A stretch of DNA of 64,000 nt, from NCBI RefSeq assembly GCF_018873765.1, contig NC_057925.1:47523010-47587009 (forward strand), given 5' to 3'. Source of the DNA: Telopea speciosissima (taxonomy: Eukaryota > Streptophyta > Magnoliopsida > Proteales > Proteaceae). The number at the start of each line of letters is the position of its first letter. Position 1 is the first letter of the stretch. The notes under the pieces were generated by a model that had not been told where the DNA came from, made no database searches, and was given only the letters and a program-made list of their open reading frames with translations. Positions 35,102 to 46,839 of the stretch are shown one piece after another. The position numbers and the translations under genes were made by a program.

Positions 35102-38100
35102 TATTTTAGATGGGTATAAGACTGTAGAATTGCTTGATTTCCTATGTGAAAAAATTTGTTCTATATTTATTGGGATTGAAAGGGAGAGCGTCTCTATTAC
35201 ATACACTGAACATGGCAAACAACACAAGTATTTGTGAAGTTTGATTTTTCACATGTATCATTCTCATTGGACATGAAATGCAGTCAATGGCATTTACCCA
35301 AAAGCCTATGTGTGAAACGGTTGAAATCACTGGTTTGTGGTGGTTTTTCAAAAGAAAGAGGGTGCTTGATTGTTTCTTGTCTAAGAGAGAATGGGTAAAG
35401 TTATGTGGGCGACTGAGATGTATACTAGAATTATTGGAGGCGTGCCGGCTTATGTTCTTCCACGTTCAAGCTTCAATTCCAATCTCAACGGAAATGATGG
35501 AAACTCTAAATTACAGTTCCGGGCCTGCTTAGAATCGGCATAGAGGAGGCTTCGTTCAACGAAGATACGCTGTGCCGCCTTCAAATTCGAAGAAGGACTT
35601 CTGTAGACTTGTCTGTGGAAAGGAATCAAGGAGGGAATTGGCGCTATCCTGGCTGCCAGTCTGTGCAGTTGCTCACGGCAAAGGAGATTGATATCTTTGC
35701 TTATGTGGGAAGCGACCAGTCCCTCCTACTGATTTGTGTTTGGCACAGCATTCGTGTGGACAGCCATATGAGAAGAAGTCGATTACGCTCTGATCGGTAG
35801 TTCATGTATGCTTTACCTGTGGGCAGCCCTGTAATCAGAAGATTGTGGAATGTGGGCGTCATAGTTGTGAGCAAATTTGCCACTTTTGGAATAGAGGTGG
35901 TGTTTAAATTCCTCTTTATTAGAGATATAAAAGGATGATCGGTTGATATGTGACTCTTTGTCATGACAACCGTTGGAATAATTGTAAAGGATGCATGGTT
36001 TCACACCTACACCAATTGGTCCTTTTGGTTTTATCAGTACACTATTCTTTGGTCTCACATGTTTGGGTTGACAAGTTTGGTCACCATGTGGTGTTGGTAA
36101 ATCATAGCGTGTGTACCGTATCTAGTTGTCTTTGAGAAGTGCAATCACAGAAGGTTTGATTTTCAATTTCACTACAATTCTGTCTCCTAGAATGGATTAA
36201 GTTCACAGTCTCTTGTCTTAATAAATGATTGGATTGTTTTTAATTCCAATGTGTTGCATTATGGTCATTGATAAAATGTTTCATGGAATTTTTGAGTTTT
36301 TCTTATTGGTTGTATGGGCATATTCTATGGGGTAGAAATTCCATAAGACCTGACCAATTTTGTTTAACTGATCTTTGGCGGTTCAAACCATGTGGATTCG
36401 TCTATTGGTTTGGTTTGTTGGCTTTTCAAGCCAATTGGTAATTAAGTTATTTGACTGTTAGTTGATCGTAAGTCTCATTTATATGGATATTTGCAAGTAT
36501 TTGTATGCATATAATATTGTGAACACGCAATCGGTATTGCTCGATTATTGTGTTACAAGATGCAAATTTTTTTTTATTGAGAGGGATCGTGATACTTTCA
36601 CTTATGGGCCTAATGGACAACGTTATATGTCGGAAATTGATTTATTCAGCCCTTCAATATGTTGCATCATATGTTATCAGTAATTGGATGTTTAAGTTGA
36701 AGGCTTGGTTCTTATATTTGATACTGGCCAGGTTTATACATATTATTATTAGATTGGATTATGGAAAGTCTATGTATGTATTGGCTAATAAAGCCATGTA
36801 CTAGATTGACTATCTTAATTGTTTGTCTATTAAGACAAGTGACAATATATGATACATGTTGGTTGAATGCTTGTTCTATCAAGTATTTGTGCATGTAATT
36901 ATGTATATATATATATAAGTGCATGGTTTCATGACTGTTTATTGATAAGCTATAATTTGATATGCAAGTAAAGTTGCATGGTTGAATTAGTATGGAAGTG
37001 TGGGGGTCACAGTTCTCTCACAAGGACATTCTCATATTAATTTGGCTTATATCTCTAAAAGTGATAAACCCAAAATGTGGGGGTTATTATGAGAATGCGT
37101 GTATTGCGTGTATTCGTATGCAAAGTCTCTCTTTTTTCAAAGAGATAGTTCAAGTAAAATGTTGGATTTCTACTTGGAAAGGAAGTCAAGTACATATGGA
37201 ACGTATTTGAAACAACACTTTGGTTCAAAGGTGGCATGTACAAACATGTGTTAGTGGGTGTGATTCATGGAATCGGTAATATAAGCCTAAGTTATAGGTT
37301 CCACCATGATTTTATTTTTTATGGCTTCGTAAGAAAGTCGGATTTGGAGCCATACGGCTATGAATATAAATGATAGATATATGGTGATGACCAAAGCCAA
37401 ATTGTGTTACGAAATACAAAGGATATGGTCAAGAGAGAAATAAAGACTAATATGTCTTGATTACATATATCCTGGTGAGGCTAAGGAAGGTAGCATTATC
37501 ACCTCAAGATAGTCGGACAGAAAATGACTAATACTATTATATAGCCTCTCGACCATTATTGTGGTATACATTTAAGGAATGAGTTTAAAGCTTCTGTGTC
37601 ATAGGTCATGTGATGGACACCCAACCTATGTGAAGAGGTTTAACTCCGAATTAGGTTCAAAGGGTACAAACGAAGTCACCGATGACCCGACTAGTACTAC
37701 TAAAATTTACTCATTTCGATTACATGGGAAAGTAGTACCACCACAATGAAATGAGGATGAGTTAGATACTCTTAATCAAGCCAAATCCTACGAAATGTGG
37801 GGTGTGTTAAGCGTGGTGCGCATTGGTTGACCTTAGTGGATGTAGGAGGTGAGGCCGCCACCGATGAGAGTTTTAAAGGCGAACTCTTTAAACGTCCATG
37901 AGACCAAGATAGGGGACAAGGCCGGTTAAAAATGTCCAATTTTGTCATGAACGGGTTAAGTCACGAAGGTCGTGGTAGGATATGGATGGTGAGCTTGCCG
38001 GCTACGCCAATGAGGAAAGGTTCAAGAAGTCGACTTCACCCGTACTCGTAGCGAAGTTCATCAAACCTAGTGTAGGTTCAAGTCCGAAAGACACCTGCAA

Positions 38101-38174
38101 CGATGTGTCCTACTAGGTCTAATATATTCACTAACTCAGTGTTTTGTTTTATCGGTATTTTGAATCTGGGGGAT
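35102..38174 (+). mobile_element. A-family internal region of the outer element
   Basis: It resumes at TTTTAGATGGGTATAAG and runs 3.07 kb to L8. It is the rest of the original element whose 5' LTR is L1. It has several small deletions in its last 400 bp (near 37500-38170) and a short GCGTGTATT duplication at 37097. A 14-bp filler (35088-35101) separates it from L7. Confidence 0.8.
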
Positions 38175-38801
38175 TGTTGGATTTTTAATTGTTTTAAAAT
38201 TAAAGATTCAAAATACGATTTTGTTGGAGGGTGGAGTGCTTTCCTAATAGACACCTAAATAGCCAATAGGTGCCTATTGGAAGACTTGTTTGAGTGGCTA
38301 ACAAACAAGCCTTATGGGAAAAGACATGAGTTCGGACATATCTCTTGGAGACATCCCTTATTGGTGTCTCTTCCTCTCCTATATAAAGAGAGGGGGTCTT
38401 GCTCATTCTCCAACAATTGCTTTTGAAATTAATTTTAGAAGCATTTTTAGTTTTTTTTCCACTGTAATCGATTAGTGTCGATGAGTTAGTGAATATAGCC
38501 TTTGGACACCCTTTGTAATCACATTTGGAACTGCAACCTATGTGATTAGAGAGTTGTTTCATCTTGGAGGTATAGATGCATGGTCAACCCAGATTGCAGA
38601 ATTGGGGCATCTAAAAACCTTAAGGAGAGCATCGTTTGATGCGACTCAACTCTACCATTTATTGTTCGGATTACACAAGAGGACGTGTATTGTTGACTCG
38701 GTGCGATACTATTTGTCATACCAATCAGATAAGTCTTGTATTTATTATTTATTTATTGTTTCTAGTCTTATACTTGCTGCCCATGATATTTTAATCTTAC
38801 A
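38175..38801 (+). repeat. A-family LTR, L8 (outer 3' LTR)
   Basis: Standard A ends. It shares L1's U3 variants, but has AACCCAGATTGC where L1 has GCAGTTGCGGGT. Confidence 0.9.
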
Positions 38802-38806
38802 CAAAT
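38802..38806. repeat. Target site duplication CAAAT, right
   Basis: It directly follows TTACA of L8 and is identical to 13943-13947. Confidence 0.85.
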
Positions 38807-39321
38807 GGGAACCGCACGAGAGGAGTGGGTCATGGGTCGCGGTTGATGGTCACAGCGGCAACATCCAGCAGTTGTTGCCGTCTCCGGCAGCAACATCCTT
38901 GCAAAAATCCCTCGCGGTTCTCTTCAGAGTGGGAGGAGTAGAGAAAGAGAAGGAAGTGATGTTGGCGAAATTGCCGTTTCACGAGATCTGGGTTGGAGCA
39001 GATATGTGTAGCCGGAGAGAGGGATGGAAGAGAGCTCCGCTGGTTTCTACTTGCGCTCACAACGGCTAGCTTTCCATTCTCCGGCGCATTCCTTTGAGAA
39101 TGGGAGAGAGAGACGAAGCACACTCTATCGTGAAAGAGGAGAGAGAAAAATTAAAATGAAAAGTAACAAAAAAAAAGTGAAAATATAATTTTAAATTTGA
39201 AAATGATTTTTCACTTTTTAAATTTGAACCATTGTATCTATCTTAACACGTGTCAAACATTTAAGAGTGTAATGGAGCAAAATGGAGCGTGTCAATCCAG
39301 TAGCAGATAAAAATCCTTTAT
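38807..39321. other. Right flank of the composite, no recognised gene
   Basis: A GC-richer stretch (38810-39070) is open in several frames but matches no family I recognise. AT-rich sequence follows to the point where TNL homology starts at 39322. The 5' half of the second TNL gene is absent here. Confidence 0.4.
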
Positions 39322-40688
39322 CGGCTGAATTCTCTCAAAGAGCTTAGATTCCAAGAGTGCCACTCACTCAAGAAGCTACCAAGTACAATGGGGGGAATCA
39401 AATGTTTGCGTAGCATTATCCTGGAAAGAAACCAAATTTCAAAATTACCTGATGATATTTCAATGCTCTTGAATTTAGAGGAGCTGGAAATGGATGATTG
39501 CAATGAGTTGGAATACCTCCCAGAGCTTCCCTCAAACTTAGTTGTACTTTGTTGTGAACATTGCATTTCATTGGTACGACTATCGGATTTGTCTAGGCTG
39601 AAAATTTTGACGACATTAAAGCTTATGGGTTGCTATAAGCTGGAGGAGATTCGAGGCCTTGAGGGAACTGAATCTTTAGTAGAATTGAATGCGCAAGGAT
39701 GCCATACCTTAACATATGCTCCAAAGAAGATACATGGCCAGGTCCTTTCACTCTCATTGTCTTATTGTTTCTCTTACCTACTCTAATTGGAACGAACGTT
39801 TAGAAACTGCCAATTAGTTTATTATTAGTTTGTTGACTGATGATGGCTCCTTTCCTCTGATGTGCAGGGATCACTTTTATGGTCACCCGGGGAAATTCAT
39901 AGTCCTTGATTGTTAATGATGGGAACAATTATAAGGGGTTGATTCTGTGCATAGTTTTGGAATTTCCTTCCGACTTCATTGATTATTTGTAATTGGAACA
40001 AGGTCTGCTACTAACCTTCGATGTTGATATTTTTGCTTCTATCCGCCATCATAAAGATAAAACAATCAGTTGTCGCCATACGCTCATAATTGAGGACGTT
40101 GATATTACTACTAATCGACATATAATCTACATTTACCATTTCAAAGGCTTTGATTGGTTTGGAATTTCGTTACATGGAAAAGTTGGTCTTGCAGATTTGT
40201 ATGTTTTTGAATCTGAGTTTTATCAGTCTCCTTGTAGAAGTTACAATCCGGTAAGAGACTATTCTATAGTCAAATCGTGGGAGGTTTTGTTCTTGGAGAA
40301 CAGGGAACCTGATGATGATGATGATGATGATCAGCAAAATCCCAATTATGATCAACATTCGATTGCCATGATGATAGCAGAACTCTTCAATTGGTCATAT
40401 CACAGCAACAATAATGGTGTTGTTCCTTCTCTTAACCGGAGATTTACATGTTTGCCACGAGGGGAGGTTGAAGGATCAAATTCTGCTCCTAAAGAAGAGG
40501 AGGAAGACAAAGCATTGATGAGGGTTAGTAAATACAAGTCATCATCATGTGTAGTAGGAGAGGAGAGGAATTGTTTAAGATTCGACTCTGTTTCTGTAGT
40601 GGGGAATGACAAAGAGATGCTGAGGTCTAGCAAGAGAGCTCGTCTACATTACAACAATGATGAGACATCAGATCCTTCTGACATTTAA
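39322..40688 (+). pseudogene. TNL gene 3' fragment (last LRRs and post-LRR domain)
   Basis: Two exons are recognisable by comparison with the TNL at 4218-9979: 39322-39741 (LRR, from SLKEL to YAPKKIHG before a GT donor) and 39868-40688 (post-LRR domain). Only a single LRR block is present where the first gene has an internal repeat and a T/C tract. Exon 5 is broken: the spliced frame reaches TGA at 39907, and the alternative frame has TAG near 39899 and TAA at 39990. From 39993 the frame is open to the end. It keeps an acidic Asp run near residue 106 of that frame, and a basic tail MLRSSKRARLHYNND that resembles a nuclear localisation signal. No TIR, NBS or start is present, so it cannot make a receptor. 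It is useful as a guide to the original C-terminus of the first gene. Confidence 0.85.
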
Positions 40689-40753
40689 CAATGTATATTA
40701 CCATTTTTTTTTTTTTACCTGTAAGCAGATTACCAATTCTGATGGTGGGAACA

Positions 40754-42432
40754 GTATCACATTCTCTTCTATTGCTGATACTTCCAGGAGAGCTCCTTAT
40801 TCTCCCAATAGAAAATGAGGTGGGGGAAATTTAAGGCAGAAAACTTCTTAGCTTTTCATAGCCCAGACAATTTAATGAAGAGAGTAGAGAGTGAACTGAA
40901 GCAGTATGCTAAGACAGAAAAATACATGTTCTGCTCTGCATAATAATCTGACAAAGTCTGTGCTTAAAGAAAGCAGGTCAGATGGCCAATGAAACATTAA
41001 CTAAATCATAGACTGCAAAAGGGAATAAAAAGAATAGTAGAGGAAGAAGAAGAAGATGAGAGGGATACAAAGGGAGATGGGTATTAGAAAACAGAAAAAA
41101 ATTTAGGTGGGGATATGATGATGCTCATGTAGGAGTGCTTCAAGAAAACCCTACAACTCTCCATAAGAGGTCAGAAGTCAACAAAGACTTTTCTTTACTG
41201 CTTTAATAAATTTAGTTTTAAGAATCTTGAATGAAGTAAAGTGAGTTAGTTTGGGAGATGACATGACTTCCATCTGCAAATTTCCAAACCAATTTGCATT
41301 ATCATACACGCAAAGTTTATTATAAGACTGAAGAAACAAAGGCCTTTAACAGAACACAATCTGCTAGATTGATGAAACCCTGTTACAAAGAATATAAACA
41401 CTCTCCCCCCAATAAAATCTGGAATTTGATCAATATTATAGATCCTTTTCTCTGCTTTAAGTATCCTAAACATACTGTTAATTTTGACTATTTTATTTAG
41501 CAAATCCTTGACTTACTTCTTTGAGATACAGTAAAAGATCTATATAGATCACCTAGAATGTATCAGTCTAATGGAAACCTGGATCACAACTAGGAGAATT
41601 AGGTATTTACTTTCACATTAAACCATATATATGATCTATCATCCTCATCCTTTCACTTTCATGATTTCATATGATCAGTTAAAATACACATATATATAAA
41701 AAACCAAAACAAATGAAGAACCTGTCATTCCATTCTGGCTTAATGGTGCTATCATCCAATTGGGTAAATTTAAAACTTAAATATCTGTAAATACAGTTAA
41801 ACTACCAGGATGAATCGGATGTTGAATCAACCAATTTCCATCAACCAGAGCAGATCATAGGGATAAGAACCTTATATGATTTAATTTTTTCCAACTTTAA
41901 AATGGGTTTCAGGCATATGTATGGATACATTGCAGGCTTCTTGTTGCATAGTCGTGTACATCGAACCTTAAAAATATAATAGAAGTTGTCAAGTCCATGG
42001 ATTGAAGTGTTAGTTGTTATCGCCAGAGATCGATATTCAATATACCATGTCTCCTTTCATATTTTTTGACCTTTTTTATTTCTTTATTTGTAAATTTCTA
42101 TGGGTTGGTCTTTATAAACAATACCCAATGTTGGAGTTGTCCCTAATTGGTGACAAATCACAATTAAAGAAAAGGCCTATTTCATTATTCAGCTTACAAG
42201 TTACAATAATGTTCCACATTCCCCCTCTCAATAAAAAAAAGGCAGTGCTTTAAAACATAGATGGGCAGAGTGCCACCGAGTCTTCAAACTGTCGGGATCA
42301 GACCTGCCCTCAGTCGCTACAATGTATTAGGATAAACTCCTTCAACCTTCCATTCCAACTGATGAAGGTGTAGATGGCACAACCACTTCAGAAAAGTCAA
42401 GAGAGATGTTCATCAAGGTACACCTGAGATTT
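40754..42432. repeat. Segmental duplication, copy b (PRAT 3' flank)
   Basis: It matches 1-1661 in order and orientation, with small indels. It lies between the TNL fragment and the PRAT stop codon and probably includes the PRAT 3' UTR. No other gene is seen. Confidence 0.85.
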
Positions 42433-45400
42433 CTAGCAGGTGGATGGGTATGAACCCTTCTTGGGTTGTTTTAAGGACTGCCAAAATGAAAAGAAGCCTT
42501 TTCTTAGATCATTGGGCAGCGGGAGCGTAAAGGGAGGAAGAACATTGTGTGTGTAGCTACTCTTGCTCAGTGAGAGTGGATGTGCCAGTGCTGGCTGCTG
42601 CTTATTCAGACCTTCAATAATAAAAGAGAAGGCTCCAAACGTAAGGCAACTCTGAAGAAGAGCCTGTGGTGCACCTGCATAAAAAACAGTTAATAAGCCA
42701 AAGAGAAGGCACCAAATAGAAAACCATCCAACATCATAAGTCACATTTTCAACTCCAGACATAAATCCTAGTTTGTTGATTTGTGCACATCTACAAGATT
42801 AAGCTAAGCACAAACAAAGAACGATGGATGCATGCATATATCCGCAGATGAAAGTTGTAGCTAAGAAATTTCTGTGATTAGACATTGAGACACACACACC
42901 GACCATGTTAAGGAAATTATGCCACACTAAAGCTTGTTGAGATTCTTGAGGTATTTCAGTCTTGCTATTTATTTTAGTTTTCTCTTTTTAAGGCTGCGCA
43001 AGGTACAGGGGTATTTCTGTCCCCCTGTATATTTTTGTTTTATATATATATATAGGGACCTGCGGCTAGAGACAATTTCTAGCCGCAGGCAGCCTCCCAC
43101 TATTTGGGCTGTCTCTCCTCTCTTCTTCTCTCCTTTCCCTTTGCCTTGGTTTGGTTGCAGGATTATGGTTTTATAACAAGACTGATATGTTCAATATACA
43201 CAATTTCATAGACTGAGCTTGCAAATACCTGGAAAACTTAAAGCAAGGCCTGTGCAACATCCAGCTACACCCGCATTGATGACTACATATCAGAGCAATG
43301 AGAATTCATTAGAGCGGAGAAACCATGCAAGTAGTCTTAACAATTCCATGTCTGCAATCCCATACCATCATCTTTTCCACGTAGCCTCTTCAAGAAACAG
43401 ACAACCAGACTATGGACTCCAGATAAAACTGCAAATGTCTGATGGGTGCAACAAAAGATAAGTATTCTTAAGTCGAAAGTTCAGAGTTTGAATAGTAACA
43501 GAAGAACCCAAAAACCATTCAAAATTTAAAAATTAACAATAGTTCTCGCTCCACTACCTTGGCAGAAGATCCTGCCTCCACAAAAGATCCTTTAAAACCT
43601 TTCTTTTTTACTAATCCTGAACCTGAAATATGTCCTAATGCACATTTGTGAGTGAACTAAAATATCAACAATAAGAAAAAGATGAAAACAAGACAGTGGT
43701 TTGTAGGCCTTACTCAGGTAACAGAGAGATCATACTTCATTCCCAAAACGGCCTACTTAAAAAAAATTATACCCGTACCTTTTCTTTAAAAAATTACAAA
43801 AAAAATGCATGTAACAACAATTTCGGAATGAATTTTAGTTGTAAAAGATTATGACCCTGTTTTCACTTTGTGATAATAGCTTCCTTAAGACTGCAAGTCT
43901 TGATATAAAAAAGCTGCCAATTGTCCATAAAGATCTCCTTACATAGAGAGAGATCCAAGCTAAGCACAAATATTGCCTTCACTTTGCCTCATTTTAGTAG
44001 CTGTTAGGAACGTCCCGACTAATTAATCCAAAACACAATCCGCATATCCAAATATTCCTCCTATAAGGAAATATAATGTGCGTATATGAATTGAATACTA
44101 TAGATAACCCCATCGAGGGGACGCTAAGGAGGTCAGCACATCTAATAACACCTTCAGATGACAAAGAGGCAACCATATACCTTCATCACTTGGCTGTGAA
44201 ATTACAAAAGCCTAGGTATTGAATCAAAGGTGGTTGTCTACCAAAAATTACTAGGCCCAGGATTTGCCCCTCCCAGACCCTGCAGTAGCGGAAGCTCTTT
44301 TAGGCCCAGGATTTACACCGCTTCAAGCATCACTGAGCAGTAGACAGAGTATGCAGACTATTGCCTCAACCTCCTGTTTTGGGAACACAATCAAAATTGT
44401 GGTTATCCAATTTTCAGGTGAAAGTAGGTTGTGAAACTAAATCCATGACACCAACAGTCACACAACAGTGAAAACCCACACACTCACACAGGACCTATAG
44501 AGATGTACCGCAAGTTTCAGGAAGGCTTTATGCTCCACTGCTATTTAAAAAAAAAGGTGTACCCAGTGCATGAGGCTCCCACCACTGCAGGGTCTGGGTA
44601 GGGTCATAATGTATGCAGCCTTACCCCTGCTTTCGCAGAGAGGCTGTTTCCAGGCTCGAACCCGTGACCACTTGGTCACAATGGAGCAACCTTACCTTAA
44701 CACTTCAAAACGGATAATATGCTGCTTTCATCTGGACTATGGCAGGAATGATGTTATGTGCAACTGAAGTTGATTGAGTAGTGTGCATAGAGAGAGACCT
44801 TACAACACTAAAATCTCGGGCCAAATTACTCTTCCTTCCCTTACCTATTTTAAAAGCAAGAAAACGAAGAATAATTGAAGAATTATAAGGAACAGAACAC
44901 AGTGGTTTCTTCAAGGGAAAGCTTTCTCCTTTTGCACAAGGCAATTGATTGAAATTAATTCTCTGAGGATTACCTCTGCACCAAACAGTTTATAGAGACC
45001 TCTCACAACTAACTCCTACTACAATTCAAACTCACCTGTACTCTTAATAATTTGGAAAAACTGGGTTTGATACCCCTCACCGTCCCAGTTTGTCGAAGCT
45101 TAGTCAGATCACCAAAGAAATCTTGGAATCGGGATGGACCATACCTCTCAAAGAGTTCCTATTGAAAGACTTGCCAAGTAATTGGCTCATTTTCATGTTC
45201 TTCCTTCAAGGGCTGGTACCACAGTTGGACATCACCCACCAAGTTCCAAGACGCCAAGGGGATCCACTCCTTTTCAGACATTTGATGATAATCAAAGAAC
45301 TGACTAGCCCAACAGATCCAACTAGTTGGATCTTCTTCTCCATCAAACCTAGGAAAGTCCATCTCTGCCACCTTTGGTCGGCACGTACCGGCGGTGGAAT

Positions 45401-46839
45401 CATTAGTGAGACCACCAGTGACTCGGCCTCCATTTTCCGGTGGTTGATTTCCTAAATTTTCACCGCATTCACGGCTGCCAAAGACATTGTCAAGTTTGGT
45501 GTTGACAGTAGCAAACATCTGCTGCATGGATTCCACCATTTCTTTGAACTTCCATTTTTACATTTCAGCAGGATTTCCGATCTCAGTCTCCGACCAATAT
45601 AAGCGTGGGTCAGCCATGCCTCGCTCTGATACCAAGCTGTTAAGTGCAACTGAAGCTGATCGAGTAGTGCTCACAGAGGGAGACCTAAAAACACTAAAGT
45701 CTCAGGCCAAATTCCTCTTCCTTCCCTTACCTATTTTGAAACCTAGAAAATGAAGAACAATTGAAGAATTATAAGGAACAGAACAAAGTGGTCTCTTCGA
45801 GGGAAACCTTCCTCCTTTCGCACAAGGCAATTGATTGAAATTAATTCTTTGAGGATACCTCTATACCAAACAGTTTATAGACTCCTCTCACAACTAACTC
45901 CTCCTATATAATTCAAACTTACCTGCACTCTTAATAACTAGGACACTGAATTACCCCTAAAGACTCAGGGTTATCGCCCGTGAGAAAGACTACCGCAACT
46001 CATTACCAACTAACTACCACAACCCATAACCAAATAAGTTACTTCCACGATTGCTGCCTATGACCTGGTCAGCCATGGATTTAAAAAAAACCGAAAGGAA
46101 ATAGTTAAAGACACAGAACAAATGATTTGTTCATCACACAACAATATCTCTGACGAATAGATATTCCACATAGTCCTGACGCTAACTTGTCAAGAGAAGA
46201 ATATAACTCCTGACGCTCAAAATCGTCAAACAGAAACTATCATTTTCTAACTTCTGAGATAAAGTTAAAATACAACTGAGAATGGTAATCCTTGATGAAT
46301 TTTTTTTTGAAAGTCTCTAACATTAGTTTCGTCTAAAATATAAATGAAAGTAGAATACCCTATCTCAGTTCCAGCGCACGTATGAAACACCCAAAACTCA
46401 CTAACATATAGAATGTAAAACAAATAAACTCAAGAAACAAATTTCCATTTTCCACATTGAAAATTTTATGAGAGCGAACAGCATAACAATTCCGATTATC
46501 AACGGATTAACCCTAAGATTTCATTTAGACATTCTGTAGCAATTGCGAAGGCAAGTACAAAAGAACAGTTTCCACAACAGTATAACCAACATTGGATTTC
46601 ATAACCAAACGAAGATTAAACCCATGAAGATAGAACCATTCTAAACGAAAGTATTTGAAAAGGAACTAACCGTAGCCAAAGATTGAACCCATGAAAGCAC
46701 CAGCGGCCGAATCACCGGCGAATCTAAAAAGGCAAACGAGTGGGGTCCCAGATAGATTCAGACCATCCGAAGGTTTAGGGTTTTCTTTGTTCTCAGTTTC
46801 AGTCTCTGTCTCAGGATTCGAAGGTGCCACCATCGCCAT
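42433..46839 (-). CDS. PRAT-family (Tim17/Tim22/Tim23-like) membrane protein
   Basis: Five exons on the minus strand: 46671-46839, 43558-43622, 43366-43438, 43229-43282, 42433-42674; all junctions are GT-AG and keep frame, giving 200 residues. The start [14 protein letters not shown] is the first ATG of the frame; an acidic Glu/Thr-rich N-terminus precedes the core. The core has small-residue membrane segments typical of the family: [17 protein letters not shown] (exon 1), [71 protein letters not shown]. Members sit in mitochondrial or plastid envelope membranes and move proteins or amino acids; it looks closest to the plant Tim22-like group (Arabidopsis At4g26670/At5g55510 type), which I cannot confirm. 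Intron 1 (3.05 kb) holds a SINE and a decayed Ty3 element. Its last exon is duplicated at 1662-1903. Confidence 0.88.
44553..44700 (-). repeat. tRNA-derived SINE in PRAT intron 1
   Basis: The minus strand carries GGTCACGGGTTCGAGCC (B-box), AAACAGCCTCTCTGCGAAAG, AGGGGTAAGGCTGCATACAT, CCCAGACCCTGCAGTGG and GGGAGCCTCATGCACTGG, then a T-rich end. A further fragment of the family lies at about 44250-44305. Confidence 0.7.
45055..45618 (-). pseudogene. Ty3/gypsy gag fragment
   Basis: From an ATG at 45618 the frame gives MADPRLYW, then [33 protein letters not shown] and ITWQVF. A TAG follows near 45160, after which [20 protein letters not shown] and RQTGTVRG continue the family pattern. It breaks directly into 3' LTR sequence at about 45052. 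This is capsid-protein sequence of an LTR retrotransposon that can no longer be completed. Confidence 0.8.
45628..45642 (-). promoter_or_regulatory. Primer-binding site (initiator tRNA-Met type) of Ty3 remnant
   Basis: The minus strand reads TTGGTATCAGAGC two bases after the LTR end ACTTAACA. TGGTATCAGAGC is the standard complement of the 3' end of plant initiator tRNA-Met. It shows what a normal primer site looks like in this genome, in contrast to the A and B families. Confidence 0.8.

Larger units (their letters stand above)
13948..38801 (+). mobile_element. 24.85-kb composite nested LTR retrotransposon
   Basis: The outermost LTRs (L1 13948-14569 and L8 38175-38801) face the same way, start TGTTGG, end TTACA, and are bordered by the same 5-bp duplication. 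They share U3 variants (GGTGGAG; CTTATTGG) not found together in most inner copies. This marks one original insertion of family A. Its internal region resumes at about 35102 (TTTTAGATGGG) and broke off at 14588 (TTTTTAGATG), so later material entered next to the primer-binding region. Inside are six more A LTRs, further A internal regions in both directions and one complete copia element B. The order is L1(+), L2(-), 3' part, L3(+), internal, L4(+), internal, L5(+), B(+), L6(-), internal, L7(-), internal, L8(+). Confidence 0.85.
44752..46065 (-). mobile_element. Ty3 element remnant: LTR, gag fragment, LTR (copy b)
   Basis: Minus orientation. The 5' LTR lies at 45643-~46065, the primer site at ~45630-45642, a gag fragment at 45055-45618, and the 3' LTR part at 44752-45052. 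The two LTR parts match each other over ~300 bp. All of pol is deleted. The outer junction is the same as at 2130. The upper edge is approximate. Confidence 0.75.

Noticed and set aside
13973..38562. Many repeated 60-120-codon frames (for example MKQLSNHIGC and MIRELFHLGG types)
   Set aside because: They are the same LTR or internal sequence read in each A copy and on both strands; none has domain features.
13948..38801. Dismissing the whole nested block as an assembly artefact
   Set aside because: Exact outer target duplications and distinct variants in each LTR argue for a real structure, although individual junctions still need long reads.
13888..38860. 20-bp near match on either side of the composite (near 13888 and 38842) as a longer target duplication
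   Set aside because: The match does not touch the LTR ends; the exact CAAAT pair does. It may be an older tandem repeat or chance.
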